Positions 1-9,049 of a stretch of 64,000 nt of DNA are shown in pieces. Origin of the DNA: Methanothermobacter wolfeii (GTDB lineage: Archaea > Methanobacteriota > Methanobacteria > Methanobacteriales > Methanothermobacteraceae); NCBI RefSeq assembly GCF_025397995.1, contig NZ_CP104550.1, positions 586,001-650,000 of the forward strand, given 5' to 3'. Each line of letters starts with the position of its first letter. Within the stretch, counting starts at the first letter, position 1. Both the position numbers and the translations under genes were made by a program. Below the pieces are notes generated by a model. It was given only the letters and a program-made list of their open reading frames with translations, searched no databases and was not told the origin of the DNA.

Positions 1-948
1 GACACGAGGCTTGATGCAAGGTTCCTGGACCTTCGAAAGCCGGGTGTAAGTGCAATATTCAAGATAAAAAGCAGGATGCTGCATTCAGTCCGCGTATTCC
101 TCGAAGAAAATGATTTCCTTGAAATAAACACCCCAAAACTCGTGGCATCCGCCACAGAGGGGGGCACGGAGCTCTTCCCCATAACCTACTTTGAGAGGGA
201 GGCCTTCCTTGGTCAGAGCCCCCAGCTCTACAAGCAGATGATGATGGCAACCGGCCTTGACCGTGTATATGAAATCGCACCCATATTCCGTGCAGAGGAA
301 CACGACACCCTCAGGCACCTCAATGAGGTCATCTCCATCGACATAGAGGCATCCTTCCTTGACCATGAGGATGTCATGAAGATACTTGAGAACCTCGTTG
401 TAAGGGTCATTGAGGACGTCAACGAGCACTGCTCGGATGCACTGGAAACCCTTGGAAGGGAACTTGAGGTCCCTGAAATACCCTTTGAGAGGATAGAATA
501 CGATGAGGCGGTTGAGATGGTTAACTCAAAGGGGGTCCCCATGAAGCACGGCGAGGACCTGCCGAGGGCGGCTGAGAAGGCCCTTGGTGAGATAATGGAT
601 GGCTACTACTTCATAACCTCCTGGCCGACAGCAATAAAGCCCTTCTATGTCATGCCTGATGAGGATGAACCCGAGAGGAGCCATGCCTTTGACCTGATGT
701 ACCGCGACCTTGAGATATCCTCGGGTGCCATGAGGGTGCACCAGCACGACCTCCTTGTTGAGAAGATCAGGAGGCAGGGACTGAACCCTGAATCCTTTAA
801 GAGCTACCTTGAAGCCTTTGAGTACGGGATGCCTCCCCATGCAGGGTGGGGACTTGGAGCTGAGAGATTCAACATGACCCTCACTGGCCTTAAGAACATA
901 AGGGAAACAGTGCTCTTCCCCAGGGACAGGAGGAGGCTCACACCGTAG
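1..948 (+). CDS. aspS: Aspartyl-tRNA synthetase, 3' part (5' end outside window)
   Basis: Charges tRNA-Asp with aspartate in the cytoplasm. The reading frame is open from base 1, so the N-terminal OB-fold anticodon domain (roughly 120 residues) lies outside the window, and 315 codons remain. Class II motifs are visible: motif 2 ([14 protein letters not shown]) and motif 3 near the end ([16 protein letters not shown]), followed by the usual RETVLFPRD ending. The sequence is of the archaeal/eukaryotic AspRS type. The enzyme of M. thermautotrophicus is known to be nondiscriminating and also makes Asp-tRNA-Asn for the amidotransferase route; I infer the same here. The stop lies 11 bases before cbiC, which suggests co-transcription. 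Confidence 0.95.
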   Translation, partial: DTRLDARFLDLRKPGVSAIFKIKSRMLHSVRVFLEENDFLEINTPKLVASATEGGTELFPITYFEREAFLGQSPQLYKQMMMATGLDRVYEIAPIFRAEEHDTLRHLNEVISIDIEASFLDHEDVMKILENLVVRVIEDVNEHCSDALETLGRELEVPEIPFERIEYDEAVEMVNSKGVPMKHGEDLPRAAEKALGEIMDGYYFITSWPTAIKPFYVMPDEDEPERSHAFDLMYRDLEISSGAMRVHQHDLLVEKIRRQGLNPESFKSYLEAFEYGMPPHAGWGLGAERFNMTLTGLKNIRETVLFPRDRRRLTP

Positions 949-959
949 GTGATAGAGTG

Positions 960-1580
960 ATGGGTGCATCCACAGGCCAGGGCTATGAGATTGCTAGAAA
1001 GAGCAGGGAGATAGTCAGGGAACTCATAGGGAATGACATAGCCGGTTTAGGGGAAGAGGAGGCTGCCATAGTTGAGAGGATAGTTCACTCCACGGCGGAC
1101 CCTGAATATGCAAGGATTACAAGGTTCAGCAGTGACTTTGTACAGGCAGCCCTGGGGTCCCTCAGGGAATCGGGGAGCATACTCACCGATATTGAAATGG
1201 TTCGGGCCGGTATAACAGGCGACAGGGCGGTGTCCTTCATCAGGAGGCCTGAGGTTGCGGAGATTGCAGCCGGCAGGGAAATCACAAGGGCCGCCGCCGC
1301 GGTGGAGTACGCTGCAGAGAAGGGCTTCAGGGGGCTCATCGTCATTGGAAACGCACCCACAGCCCTCATGAAGGTAATTGAACTTGTAGAAGACGGGTCA
1401 CTGGATGCAGATGCTGTTATAGGTGTTCCTGTAGGCTTTGTAGGTGCTGCAGAGTCAAAGGAGGCCCTCCGGAGGACAGAACTACCCCACATGATAACGG
1501 AGGGCCCCAAGGGGGGGACTCCCGTGGCTGTGGCTGCAGCAAATGCGCTCATAGCCCTTTCGGAGGGTAGGAAGGTTTAG
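960..1580 (+). CDS. cbiC: Cobalt-precorrin-8 methylmutase
   Basis: Moves a methyl group from C11 to C12 of cobalt-precorrin-8 to give cobyrinate in anaerobic cobalamin synthesis. The 206-residue length fits CbiC/CobH. The conserved histidine stands in IVHSTADPEYA near residue 42, and the family block GVPVGFVGAAESKEAL lies near the C-terminus. A GTG at 957 is also in frame but is only two bases from the GGTGAT ribosome site (949-954), so I prefer the ATG at 960. It follows aspS closely and precedes hemL, putting two tetrapyrrole genes together. Confidence 0.92.
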   Translation: MGASTGQGYEIARKSREIVRELIGNDIAGLGEEEAAIVERIVHSTADPEYARITRFSSDFVQAALGSLRESGSILTDIEMVRAGITGDRAVSFIRRPEVAEIAAGREITRAAAAVEYAAEKGFRGLIVIGNAPTALMKVIELVEDGSLDADAVIGVPVGFVGAAESKEALRRTELPHMITEGPKGGTPVAVAAANALIALSEGRKV

Positions 1581-1643
1581 AGTGGAGCAGTTAAAGGTTT
1601 TCGGATTTTATGTTACTTGAAGACTGGTTCAGAGGGATCTTGT

Positions 1644-2909
1644 ATGAATTCAGAGGAACTTTTTAGAATGGCTCAGGATGTTCTGCCAGGCGGTGTGAGT
1701 TCACCTGTAAGGAGGTTTGAACCATACCCTTTCTTTGCAGCCGGTGGCAGAGGATGCGTACTTGAAAGTGTTGATGGCGTGGAATACATAGACTACTGTC
1801 TGGCCTATGGGCCCCTTATACTTGGACATGCCCATCCAGAGGTTGTTGAGGCGGTCACCCGTCAGATCAGGAGGGGAACCGCCTATGGTGTCCCATCGGA
1901 AGGTGAAGTAGAACTTGCAGGGATGATAATAGACAGGGTGCCCTGCGCGGAGATGGTCCGCTTCATGAACTCTGGTACCGAGGCAACCATGGCTGCTGTG
2001 AGACTTGCAAGAGCATTCACGGGCAGGGATAAGATAGTTAAATTTGAGGGGTCATACCACGGAGCCCACGACTACGTCCTTGTAAAACCAGGATCCGGTG
2101 CAGCGGCAGCCCCTGACTCCCCCGGGATACCCGGGGCAACGGTGAGCAACACCCTCACAGCCCCCTTTAATGATGAGGAGGCAATGGTTGAACTCATGGA
2201 GGAGATGGGCCCTGAAATAGCCTGCATAATGGTGGAGCCGGTTATGGGTAACGTCGGGTGTATAGAACCCATGAACGGTTACCTCCAGTTCCTCAGGGAC
2301 ATAACCATGGAGAACGACATACTCCTAATATTTGATGAGGTTATCACAGGGTTCAGGGTTGCGGCTGGAGGGGCCCAGGAGTACTATGGTGTTGAACCTG
2401 ACCTGGTTACACTGGGAAAAATTGCCGGTGGAGGGTTCCCTATGGGCGTACTTGCAGGTAAAAGGGAGATAATGGAGAATATAGCGCCTGCAGGACCAGT
2501 ATACCAGGCAGGGACCTTCAACGGAAACCCTGTATCGGTAGCTGCAGGTATCAGAACCCTTCAGCTCCTTGATGAAGACCTTTACCATGGACTTGAAAGG
2601 ATGGGCTCATATATGAGGGGAGGTTTAAGGGACATCCTCTCGGACCTTGACCTGAACTATCAGGTTGCAGGCCTTGCATCAATGTTCCAGGTCTACTTTA
2701 CAGGGGAGGAGGTCACAGACTACAGGACCGCCAGGACCTCTGACACTGAACTCTTTATGAGGTACTTCCACTCCCTCCTTGATGGTGGGGTGTTCATACC
2801 ACCGTCACAGTTTGAGTGCTGCTTCATATCAGCCGCACATGAGATGGAGCACGCTGACAGAACCCTTGAGGCTGTTGAAGCAGCCCTGAGGGAATGTCAG
2901 GGGCACTGA
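1644..2909 (+). CDS. hemL: Glutamate-1-semialdehyde 2,1-aminomutase
   Basis: PLP enzyme that converts glutamate-1-semialdehyde to 5-aminolevulinate in the C5 pathway, feeding heme-like cofactors, F430 and cobalamin. The 421-residue length is normal. The PLP lysine lies in [12 protein letters not shown], the PLP-ring aspartate in FDEVITGF, and [15 protein letters not shown] is the cofactor phosphate region. A TTG at 1617 is in frame, but the ATG at 1644 has a purine-rich ribosome site (AGAGGGATC, from 1631) at good spacing and gives the usual N-terminus. A run of nine T at 2936-2944 probably ends transcription. Confidence 0.95.
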   Translation: MNSEELFRMAQDVLPGGVSSPVRRFEPYPFFAAGGRGCVLESVDGVEYIDYCLAYGPLILGHAHPEVVEAVTRQIRRGTAYGVPSEGEVELAGMIIDRVPCAEMVRFMNSGTEATMAAVRLARAFTGRDKIVKFEGSYHGAHDYVLVKPGSGAAAAPDSPGIPGATVSNTLTAPFNDEEAMVELMEEMGPEIACIMVEPVMGNVGCIEPMNGYLQFLRDITMENDILLIFDEVITGFRVAAGGAQEYYGVEPDLVTLGKIAGGGFPMGVLAGKREIMENIAPAGPVYQAGTFNGNPVSVAAGIRTLQLLDEDLYHGLERMGSYMRGGLRDILSDLDLNYQVAGLASMFQVYFTGEEVTDYRTARTSDTELFMRYFHSLLDGGVFIPPSQFECCFISAAHEMEHADRTLEAVEAALRECQGH

Positions 2910-2935
2910 TTCACCCAGTGTCCCCTAAGAATGAA

Positions 2936-2944
2936 TTTTTTTTT
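2936..2944 (+). terminator. Oligo-T terminator after hemL
   Basis: Nine consecutive T follow the hemL stop by 27 bases, between hemL and a convergent gene. Archaeal RNA polymerase stops at such T-runs without needing a hairpin. Confidence 0.5.
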
Positions 2945-3026
2945 GATTCTTCTGGTGTTTGCCTGAGATGAATTCAGTGAACGTTAAAAAAATTCTTTGA
3001 GACCTGTCTGATAATTTGCAGGGTCT

Positions 3027-3605
3027 TCATGTTAACTTTATTGCGAAAAAGAAGTATACGAAACATATTGCTATAAAAATAAGCAGAATTGTAACTGCGG
3101 TCTTCAGGAACCGGCTGTTAAGGGAACTTCTGCCATCGAGTTCAGCCATCATGTCCCTCTGCTCACGTACCTGTGATATGAAGTTTTCAGTCTTAACACC
3201 TGTACCCGTTACAAGGTTACCTTCAATGATCTCCTCATCAAGGAGTTCGTTCACAAGTTTCTTCTGTTTTCTGACATCATCCAGGATTCTTTTCTCGGCA
3301 ACAAAGTCCATGAGGGACCATTTACCATCTGTTATTTCCTCCAGGGTTTTCTTCTCGTTTTCGATGCTCTCTGATAGATCCTTCAGAATGTTTAACTTCC
3401 GGTCATCAGCATATTCAACGTAATCACCGGAGCTTTCACTGGGTTCTTCATAAACCTCTTCCAGTCGCCGATGATATTCCAGCAAACCTCCACATTCGCA
3501 GGAATCAAAATCAGATGGACTTTCACCGGCTTTCAGCTGATAGTAGCCTCCACAGTTTGTGCAGATCAGGTAACCCCCGGATTTTTCACTGTCATTCAAA
3601 GACAA
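3027..3605 (-). CDS. Zinc-ribbon protein with C-terminal membrane anchor
   Basis: Function unknown. The 192-residue protein begins with a zinc ribbon in the first 40 residues (CTNCGGYY ... CECGG); this cysteine pattern followed by ESPSDF is familiar in Methanobacteria proteins. A charged, probably coiled-coil middle follows ([20 protein letters not shown]), and the last 25 residues form one hydrophobic segment ([16 protein letters not shown]), so it is probably tail-anchored with the ribbon in the cytoplasm. It is convergent with hemL and is followed upstream by another minus-strand membrane-associated protein. Confidence 0.75.
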   Translation of the reverse strand: MSLNDSEKSGGYLICTNCGGYYQLKAGESPSDFDSCECGGLLEYHRRLEEVYEEPSESSGDYVEYADDRKLNILKDLSESIENEKKTLEEITDGKWSLMDFVAEKRILDDVRKQKKLVNELLDEEIIEGNLVTGTGVKTENFISQVREQRDMMAELDGRSSLNSRFLKTAVTILLIFIAICFVYFFFAIKLT

Positions 3606-3704
3606 GGTAATCCCCCAGAGTCTATATCTACATTCTGATAGTTAAGTTTTGCGCTTAATGATCCGGTTTACCAGTTTACTGTAAAATAAAAAATATATGT
3701 GGGG

Positions 3705-4415
3705 TTAGGTGGTTGCCCTTTCTATCCCGGTTGAAATCAGGAACTGGATAAACGCCCCCTGGGGTACCACAACAATGTTGCCCTGCTGGTACTGCTGTAT
3801 ACCTGCATTTACAAGGGCGATGTACTTTGACCTGTCCTTTGTTGCATTGAATATTGCCTTCATCAGGGACTGGACCGCGGGGCCCCTTGAGGAGCCCTGC
3901 CTCTGCTCATCCCTCAGGAAGTTTATACTGTTACCTGAGACATAGCCCTGTCCTTCAACATATACAGGTCCTATGGCCTGCAGTATTCCGTCAACTGCCT
4001 GTGGGGTGACTATGACCACGATATCTGTCTTCACGCCGGTATTGTATTCAACTATTTCCTGGGCCAGCCTGACCCCCTTCTCTGTGTCCGCTTCCCAGAG
4101 GGAGTCGTGGAGTAACCATCTGTTCACTCCCTGAGCCCTGAGTGCAGCGGGGGGCTCCGCGGTGGGGTGGGCCATGTTGTGTGGGTAGACTGCGGTTACA
4201 TTGGTTATGTTACCGTTATTCAGGGTTAATATGAATGCCATGTCAACGGCACCGATTCCTGATCTTGGTTCGCTTGGATCTGCGCAGAGCAGAAGGACGT
4301 GTTTCTCTCCGATAAATACGTTCTGGGAATTTGTAATGTAATTCTCATATGTTAAAACTGAAAGACCGATAATTACAATGAACAGTCCTAGGATTATCTT
4401 GTTCTTGGTATCCAT
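3705..4415 (-). CDS. Membrane-anchored extracellular protein, DUF4012-like
   Basis: A 236-residue protein with one N-terminal membrane segment (IILGLFIVIIGLSVLTY, residues 7-23) and the rest outside. The body (LLLCADPSEPRSGIGAVDMAFILTL, with GVKTDIVVIVTPQAVDGIL further on) resembles the DUF4012 family of surface proteins, whose distant relatives act in cell-surface polymer work. Two basic-aromatic stretches and the VVVPQGAFIQFL end also fit. The family call is from memory of motifs only and the function is unknown. It lies alone, with 270 bp of non-coding DNA upstream. Confidence 0.7.
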   Translation of the reverse strand: MDTKNKIILGLFIVIIGLSVLTYENYITNSQNVFIGEKHVLLLCADPSEPRSGIGAVDMAFILTLNNGNITNVTAVYPHNMAHPTAEPPAALRAQGVNRWLLHDSLWEADTEKGVRLAQEIVEYNTGVKTDIVVIVTPQAVDGILQAIGPVYVEGQGYVSGNSINFLRDEQRQGSSRGPAVQSLMKAIFNATKDRSKYIALVNAGIQQYQQGNIVVVPQGAFIQFLISTGIERATT

Positions 4416-4567
4416 AGTTTTACCTTCCTCTTCTTTTTTGAAGGATAATTAGGATTTTAATGGATCTGCATATTATTTTTCTGTTAACCTAAAAATCTAT
4501 TTCCAGATCTTTCATATAAATTTAGCGCCGTGGTTGGCGGAACATTTATAATCAATAGGACACCACC

Positions 4568-4689
4568 ATTATATATATTGTTATGATACTCTAAATGCAC
4601 CTTAACCTGACTGAAGACAGTGGCTGAACACCCTCCCTAAAAGGAGGCCCGAATTATGAGCCAGTAATACTGATAAAGGGGCTTTCTAA
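4568..4689 (+). promoter_or_regulatory. mtxX promoter and possibly structured leader
   Basis: A TATA-like element (TTATATATAT, 4570-4579) would start transcription near 4600, leaving a leader of about 90 bases. Within it, three nested complementary pairs can be drawn: CAGT/ACTG (4618-4621 with 4669-4672), GGCT/AGCC (4622-4625 with 4659-4662) and CCTCC/GGAGG (4632-4636 with 4643-4647). The innermost pair would hide a GGAGG. Pairing was found by eye; no folding energy was computed. Confidence 0.4.
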
Positions 4690-5394
4690 ATGAAGATCAT
4701 TGCCGGTGCCGGGGACAACACCGAGATTGAGAAGGCAGCTGAAGCCGTTGATTTTCACGTTGAACTTGTTCACTCCTCTGAGGAGTTCATCAGACACATA
4801 AAAGAGGAGGATGCAGACGCATACGTAAGGGGGTCCCTGCCATCTGCGGACATAATATCAGAGCTCAAGGGGGAGGGCCCCCTCAGGAGGGCATCATGGA
4901 TAAAAACAGGCACAGGCAGCTTCCTCCTTGCACCCGTCGGTATAGATGAGGGGAGAAACCTTGAGGAAAGGGCTGAAATCGCATTAAGCGCCGCCAAATT
5001 CCTCATGAAAACAGGAACAGAACCGTGCATAGCCGTGATTTCAGGTGGAAGGGAGGGTGACCTTGGAAGGGCCCCTGAAATTGACAGGTCAATACGTGAG
5101 GGTGAAGCACTCACATCAATGATAAGGGATAAATATAAAGTTAAACACTACCACATACTGATAGAGGAAGCCGTTGGCGACGGGTGTAACATAATCATAG
5201 CACCCGACGGGATCACCGGTAACCTCATATTCAGATCACTGGTTCTCATCGGCAAGGCCAGAAGCTACGGCGCCGTTGCCCTGGGCTTCAAGGGAATTTT
5301 TATTGACACATCACGGTCCCAGACAAGGGAAGGCTATATAAGGGCACTGAACTTCGCCCACTGGCTTGCCACAAGGAGAACTGATCATGATTAA
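4690..5394 (+). CDS. mtxX: Methanogenesis marker protein 4 (MtxX family)
   Basis: Member of a family found only in methanogens and distantly related to phosphate acetyl/butyryltransferases; its reaction is not established. The 234-residue protein has [19 protein letters not shown] and a glycine-rich nucleotide- or phosphate-binding-like segment ([21 protein letters not shown]). The family name comes from an old suggestion of a role as a methyltransferase partner. It starts at the ATG after AAGGGG, with a long leader. The next gene, uppS, begins about 50 bases after its stop. Confidence 0.8.
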   Translation: MKIIAGAGDNTEIEKAAEAVDFHVELVHSSEEFIRHIKEEDADAYVRGSLPSADIISELKGEGPLRRASWIKTGTGSFLLAPVGIDEGRNLEERAEIALSAAKFLMKTGTEPCIAVISGGREGDLGRAPEIDRSIREGEALTSMIRDKYKVKHYHILIEEAVGDGCNIIIAPDGITGNLIFRSLVLIGKARSYGAVALGFKGIFIDTSRSQTREGYIRALNFAHWLATRRTDHD

Positions 5395-5441
5395 ATTTTA
5401 AATTTCAGATGACCCGGAAAAACTGGAAGGGTAGATATGAG

Positions 5442-6209
5442 ATGTCACCTTTAAAACCAATCTATAGACTATATGAATGGTACATATCCCGCAACCTCAA
5501 AAAAGAGAAGATGCCCAGACACATAGCAATCATAATGGACGGTAACAGACGATACTCACGGATCCATGGCAGCTTCGACCCCATTGAGGGCCATAAAAAG
5601 GGCATCGAGACCCTTGAAAAGGTCCTGGACTGGTGCGTTGACCTTGGCATAGAGATCGTAACAGCATATGCATTCTCAACAGAGAACTTTAAAAGGCCTG
5701 AAAGGGAAGTTAAAGGCCTCATGAACCTCTTCAAGGAAAACTTTGAGGCCATAACCAGCAATGAAAAGATACATAAAAACAGGGTCAGGGTCAAGGCTGT
5801 TGGCAAACTTGAACTCCTACCTGAGGACGTGAGAAGGGCCATAGAGGTGGCTGAGAAGTCAACGGAGCAGTACTCCGACCGCCTGGTGAACATAGCCATA
5901 GGCTATGATGGCAGGCAGGAGATAGTTGACGCTGCAAGGAAGATTGCAGAGGATGTGAAGGCAGGGAAAATAGAACTAGAGGACATCGATGAGGACCTGA
6001 TAAACAGGAACCTCTACACAGCAGGCCTTGAGGACCCCCACCTTATTATAAGGACAAGCGGCGAGGAACGCCTCAGCGGCTTCCTCCTCTGGCAGTCCTC
6101 CTACTCGGAGCTCTACTTCTGCGACAGCCTCTGGCCTGAACTCAGAAAGGTGGACTTCCTGAGGGCTATAAGGTCATACCAGGAGAGGGAACGGAGATTC
6201 GGAACATAA
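5442..6209 (+). CDS. uppS: cis-Prenyltransferase (undecaprenyl diphosphate synthase type)
   Basis: Extends an isoprenoid diphosphate with cis additions of isopentenyl diphosphate to make the polyprenyl carrier used for pseudomurein and glycans. The signature [12 protein letters not shown] (the substrate-binding Asp in MDGNRR) lies near residue 30, followed by [24 protein letters not shown] and the C-terminal [25 protein letters not shown]. An earlier in-frame ATG at 5409 would add 11 residues with no ribosome site at a good distance. The ATG at 5442 gives the usual archaeal N-terminus of 255 residues, so I chose it with moderate certainty. Confidence 0.93.
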   Translation: MSPLKPIYRLYEWYISRNLKKEKMPRHIAIIMDGNRRYSRIHGSFDPIEGHKKGIETLEKVLDWCVDLGIEIVTAYAFSTENFKRPEREVKGLMNLFKENFEAITSNEKIHKNRVRVKAVGKLELLPEDVRRAIEVAEKSTEQYSDRLVNIAIGYDGRQEIVDAARKIAEDVKAGKIELEDIDEDLINRNLYTAGLEDPHLIIRTSGEERLSGFLLWQSSYSELYFCDSLWPELRKVDFLRAIRSYQERERRFGT

Positions 6210-6251
6210 ACCCCTCATTTATTTTAAGATGTTCTTCTGGAGGTATCTTTC

Positions 6252-7007
6252 ATTATAGATATTCACTGTCACCTTGACTTCAAGGACTTCAACAGAAACC
6301 GTGAAGAGGTTATTGAAAGGGCAAGAAAAAAACTTGACGCTGTTATAGACTCGGGGGTGGGTCCTGGAGGTAACAGGATGGCCCTTGAACTGGCATCACA
6401 GCACCCTGACTTCATATACGCCACCATGGGCTTCCACCCCACCGACGCATCCAAGGCAAGGAGGGAACTCATAGAAGAGGTTGTATCCCAGATAGAGTCC
6501 AGCATCGACAGGATAGTGGCCATAGGCGAGACAGGGATGGACTTCCATCATACCAGGGATCCGGGGGGTAGAAAAAAACAGGAGGATACCTTCAGGGTAT
6601 TCGCGGGACTGGCGGCTGAATATGAAATGCCCCTCGTGGTCCATGCAAGGGATGCGGAGGAAAGGGCCCTTGAGGCAGTGCTTGATTACAGCATCCCTCT
6701 GGTGGTATTTCACTGTTACAGCGGAAGCCATGAAACAGCCCGCAGGATAATTGATGAGGGCTACTATATATCGGTGCCTACCATGGTTGTATTCTCGGAG
6801 CACCACATGGACCTCGTGGAGAAGCTACCCCTTGAGAACATCTTAACAGAAACAGACAGCCCCTACCTCTCACCCTTCAGGGGTAAACGTAACGAACCGG
6901 CCTTCGTTGAGGAGGCTGTTAAAAAGATAGCCGAGATCAAGGACATTAAGGTAGGGGAAGCTGACAGGATAACCACTGAAAATGCAGGGAAGGTCTTTGG
7001 ATTGTGA
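6252..7007 (+). CDS. TatD-family metal-dependent hydrolase, apparent ATT start
   Basis: Two-metal TIM-barrel hydrolase of the TatD DNase family. All metal-binding stations are present: IHCHLDF at the N-terminus, GETGMDF, VVHARDA, FHCYSG and LTETDSPYLSP. The first of these, HxH, lies upstream of any ATG, GTG or TTG in this frame; the first usual start (GTG 6357) would remove it. A clear GGAGGT at 6239-6244 is followed seven bases later by ATT (6252), giving MIDIHCHLDF and 251 residues. A stop at 6225 limits extension further upstream. I conclude that translation starts at ATT. Confidence 0.88.
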   Translation: MIDIHCHLDFKDFNRNREEVIERARKKLDAVIDSGVGPGGNRMALELASQHPDFIYATMGFHPTDASKARRELIEEVVSQIESSIDRIVAIGETGMDFHHTRDPGGRKKQEDTFRVFAGLAAEYEMPLVVHARDAEERALEAVLDYSIPLVVFHCYSGSHETARRIIDEGYYISVPTMVVFSEHHMDLVEKLPLENILTETDSPYLSPFRGKRNEPAFVEEAVKKIAEIKDIKVGEADRITTENAGKVFGL

Positions 7008-7152
7008 TGGGGCTCATGGTTTTTTATAGGTAGTACCATGGGCCTGTCCTTTGATTTTGATGAGGATCTTGAATTGCTGTTATAGGTTTACCGGAGTCTC
7101 TGGGCTGTGATGAGGGTCGCGATGGCTTACTTTACCCTCCTGTTCTTATTTT

Positions 7153-7512
7153 TCAGTCTCTGAAGGCTTCCTTTGCTGCTATGGCCCCGTTTATCGCTGC
7201 AGGAAACCCTGCATAAACAGCCATCTGAATGATAACCTCTATTATTTCCTCCCTTGTGCAGCCAGCATTCAGGGCACCCTTAACATGACTCTTGAGCTGC
7301 TTCTCAGCCCCCAGAACCGTCAGCGCAGCGATTGTGATAAGCTCCCGGGTCTTAAGGTCAAGGCCCTTCCTTGAGTAAACATCACCGTATGCAAACTCAG
7401 CCACAAAACGTGAGAGGTCGGGGGATACCTCTTCAAGCTCCTCCTTAAGGGCCCTGTAGGATTCCCTGTTAATTGATTCAAGGATCTCCATCCCTCTCCT
7501 GTACCTGTCCAT
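7153..7512 (-). CDS. Carboxymuconolactone decarboxylase/AhpD-like protein
   Basis: A 119-residue all-helical protein of the CMD family. It has the family core [26 protein letters not shown] and [27 protein letters not shown]. In the AhpD branch a CxxC with a histidine relay acts in peroxide defence. Here only one cysteine is seen (NAGCTREE) and the CxxC is missing, so a peroxidase role is unlikely. The reaction in methanogens is unknown. It stands alone on the minus strand, convergent with tatD. Confidence 0.85.
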   Translation of the reverse strand: MDRYRRGMEILESINRESYRALKEELEEVSPDLSRFVAEFAYGDVYSRKGLDLKTRELITIAALTVLGAEKQLKSHVKGALNAGCTREEIIEVIIQMAVYAGFPAAINGAIAAKEAFRD

Positions 7513-7598
7513 AATCTTAACCTCCTTTTATTGTGTGAATGACTGATTTATAGGATGATGGATATAATGTTATCAATACAGACATCTGAGGGAATAGG

Positions 7599-8249
7599 AT
7601 GAGGCCCCACGTGATACTGAACGCTGCAATGACACTTGACGGGAAGATTGCAACAGAAACAGGAAGTTCAGAGATATCTGGAAGGGAGGACCTTGTAAGG
7701 GTCCATGAACTTCGAAGGGAGTCCGATGCCATAATGGTGGGTATCAACACGGTCCTTGCAGATGACCCCAGGCTGACCGTGCATAAAATAGATGCCAGTC
7801 CAGAGGAGAACCCAATCAGGGTGGTGGTTGACAGCAGGGCAAGGACACCCCCGCATTCAAGGGTGCTCAATAATGAGGCCCCCACCATAATAGCTGTCTC
7901 AGAGATGGCACCTGAAGGGAGGGTTTCTGTCCTCAGGGAGAGTGCCGATGTTATAGTCACTGGGGGGGAGAGGGTGGACCTTGAGGTGCTCATGGAGGAA
8001 CTCCACAGGAGGGGTGTGAGGAAGCTGATGCTTGAGGGGGGTTCAACCCTGAATTACTCCATGATCACAGCAGGCCTGGTGGATGAGGTCAGGGTCTGCA
8101 TAGCACCCATGATTGTGGGTGGCGAGGCTGCAAGGACACTGGTGGATGGTGAGGGCATAAAGGATATGGCTGATGCAGTCAGACTTGAACTCATAAAACA
8201 CTACACCCTCGGAAAGGACCTTGTACTTGAGTACAGGGTGAAGGTGTGA
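7599..8249 (+). CDS. arfC: 2,5-Diamino-6-ribosylamino-pyrimidinone 5'-phosphate reductase
   Basis: NAD(P)H-dependent reductase of the archaeal riboflavin/F420 pathway, acting on the ribosyl side chain of the GTP-derived pyrimidine. The 216-residue protein is a stand-alone version of the RibD C-terminal domain. Motifs: LNAAMTLDGKIAT at the N-terminus, SDAIMVGINTVLADDPRLTV, and the nucleotide-binding LMLEGGSTLNYSMI. It starts at an ATG after GAGGGAATAGG. Also written as ribD2 or RIB7-like. Confidence 0.9.
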   Translation: MRPHVILNAAMTLDGKIATETGSSEISGREDLVRVHELRRESDAIMVGINTVLADDPRLTVHKIDASPEENPIRVVVDSRARTPPHSRVLNNEAPTIIAVSEMAPEGRVSVLRESADVIVTGGERVDLEVLMEELHRRGVRKLMLEGGSTLNYSMITAGLVDEVRVCIAPMIVGGEAARTLVDGEGIKDMADAVRLELIKHYTLGKDLVLEYRVKV

Positions 8250-8308
8250 TCCGGTGGAATGCCGGTGAACTATGATTCTGTCAGGTACCAGGATAAAGAT
8301 GTGGTCTT

Positions 8309-8845
8309 ATGCTTGAAAAGGTCTATGAAAGGATAGTCAGGATAAGGGATGATGGTTGCAGGGATTGCCTGAGTGTTATATGCCGTATGGATGACTTCCA
8401 GTTCAACCAGCTGATGTCAAGGCTCCAGCTGGAGATTGAGATAACGAGAAAGTATAATCCGCCAACAAGGCCGGCCCTTGACCCTGTGATCTCAACCGAA
8501 CTTGGGGTTTACAGGGGTGATGATGAGAATATAGGACGCCTCCTGGGGTACCCTGAATGCTGTATCAGGAGCTTCTCAGAGGATACAAGGTACGCCATTG
8601 ATGAGGATCACCTTGAGGAGCTGGCTGAACTGGAGGTGCCAGGGGATGCATGTGCGGTTGTACTCCCATCAGGTTTCATACCCTGCAGCCTCAGATGCAA
8701 GGAGGCCTGGGAGAGGAAGCTGATAGCCTTCGCTGACAGGGAGGATATGCGGCGCATCCTTGAACTCGAGGAAGAACTCAGAAGGGAACTCCCACACTTT
8801 CACATAGCCTATGATGAGTACTTTGAAAAGATAATCATAAAATAG
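8309..8845 (+). CDS. DUF483 family protein
   Basis: Conserved archaeal protein of 178 residues with no known function. Visible features are a cysteine pair near the N-terminus (DGCRDCLSVIC) and the block GRLLGYPECCIRSFSEDT, which is typical of DUF483. A third cysteine cluster (FIPCSLRCKEAW) follows, so metal binding is possible. The ribosome site is weak, and the gene follows arfC by 60 bases in the same direction. Confidence 0.8.
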   Translation: MLEKVYERIVRIRDDGCRDCLSVICRMDDFQFNQLMSRLQLEIEITRKYNPPTRPALDPVISTELGVYRGDDENIGRLLGYPECCIRSFSEDTRYAIDEDHLEELAELEVPGDACAVVLPSGFIPCSLRCKEAWERKLIAFADREDMRRILELEEELRRELPHFHIAYDEYFEKIIIK

Positions 8846-9049
8846 TCTCCCTTATTTTTACAGTATCTCTCAGAATCCTCCACTGCATTTTCCTATCTGA
8901 CCCAACCGGTCATTTAAGCTTCTCTAACAATCCAGTATTACATTTTCCAGGACTCCTTTAAATGTATTATTACTTAATTCATTTTAGTTAAGATTAAAGT
9001 ACCCTTGAGAGTCATATCATCCATGTAAAATAATAAAGGAGGTGAAAAT

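Noticed and set aside
3016-3423. 135-codon plus-strand ORF after hemL
   Set aside because: Shadow of the zinc-ribbon membrane protein on the minus strand, Ser/Phe-rich, no ribosome site.
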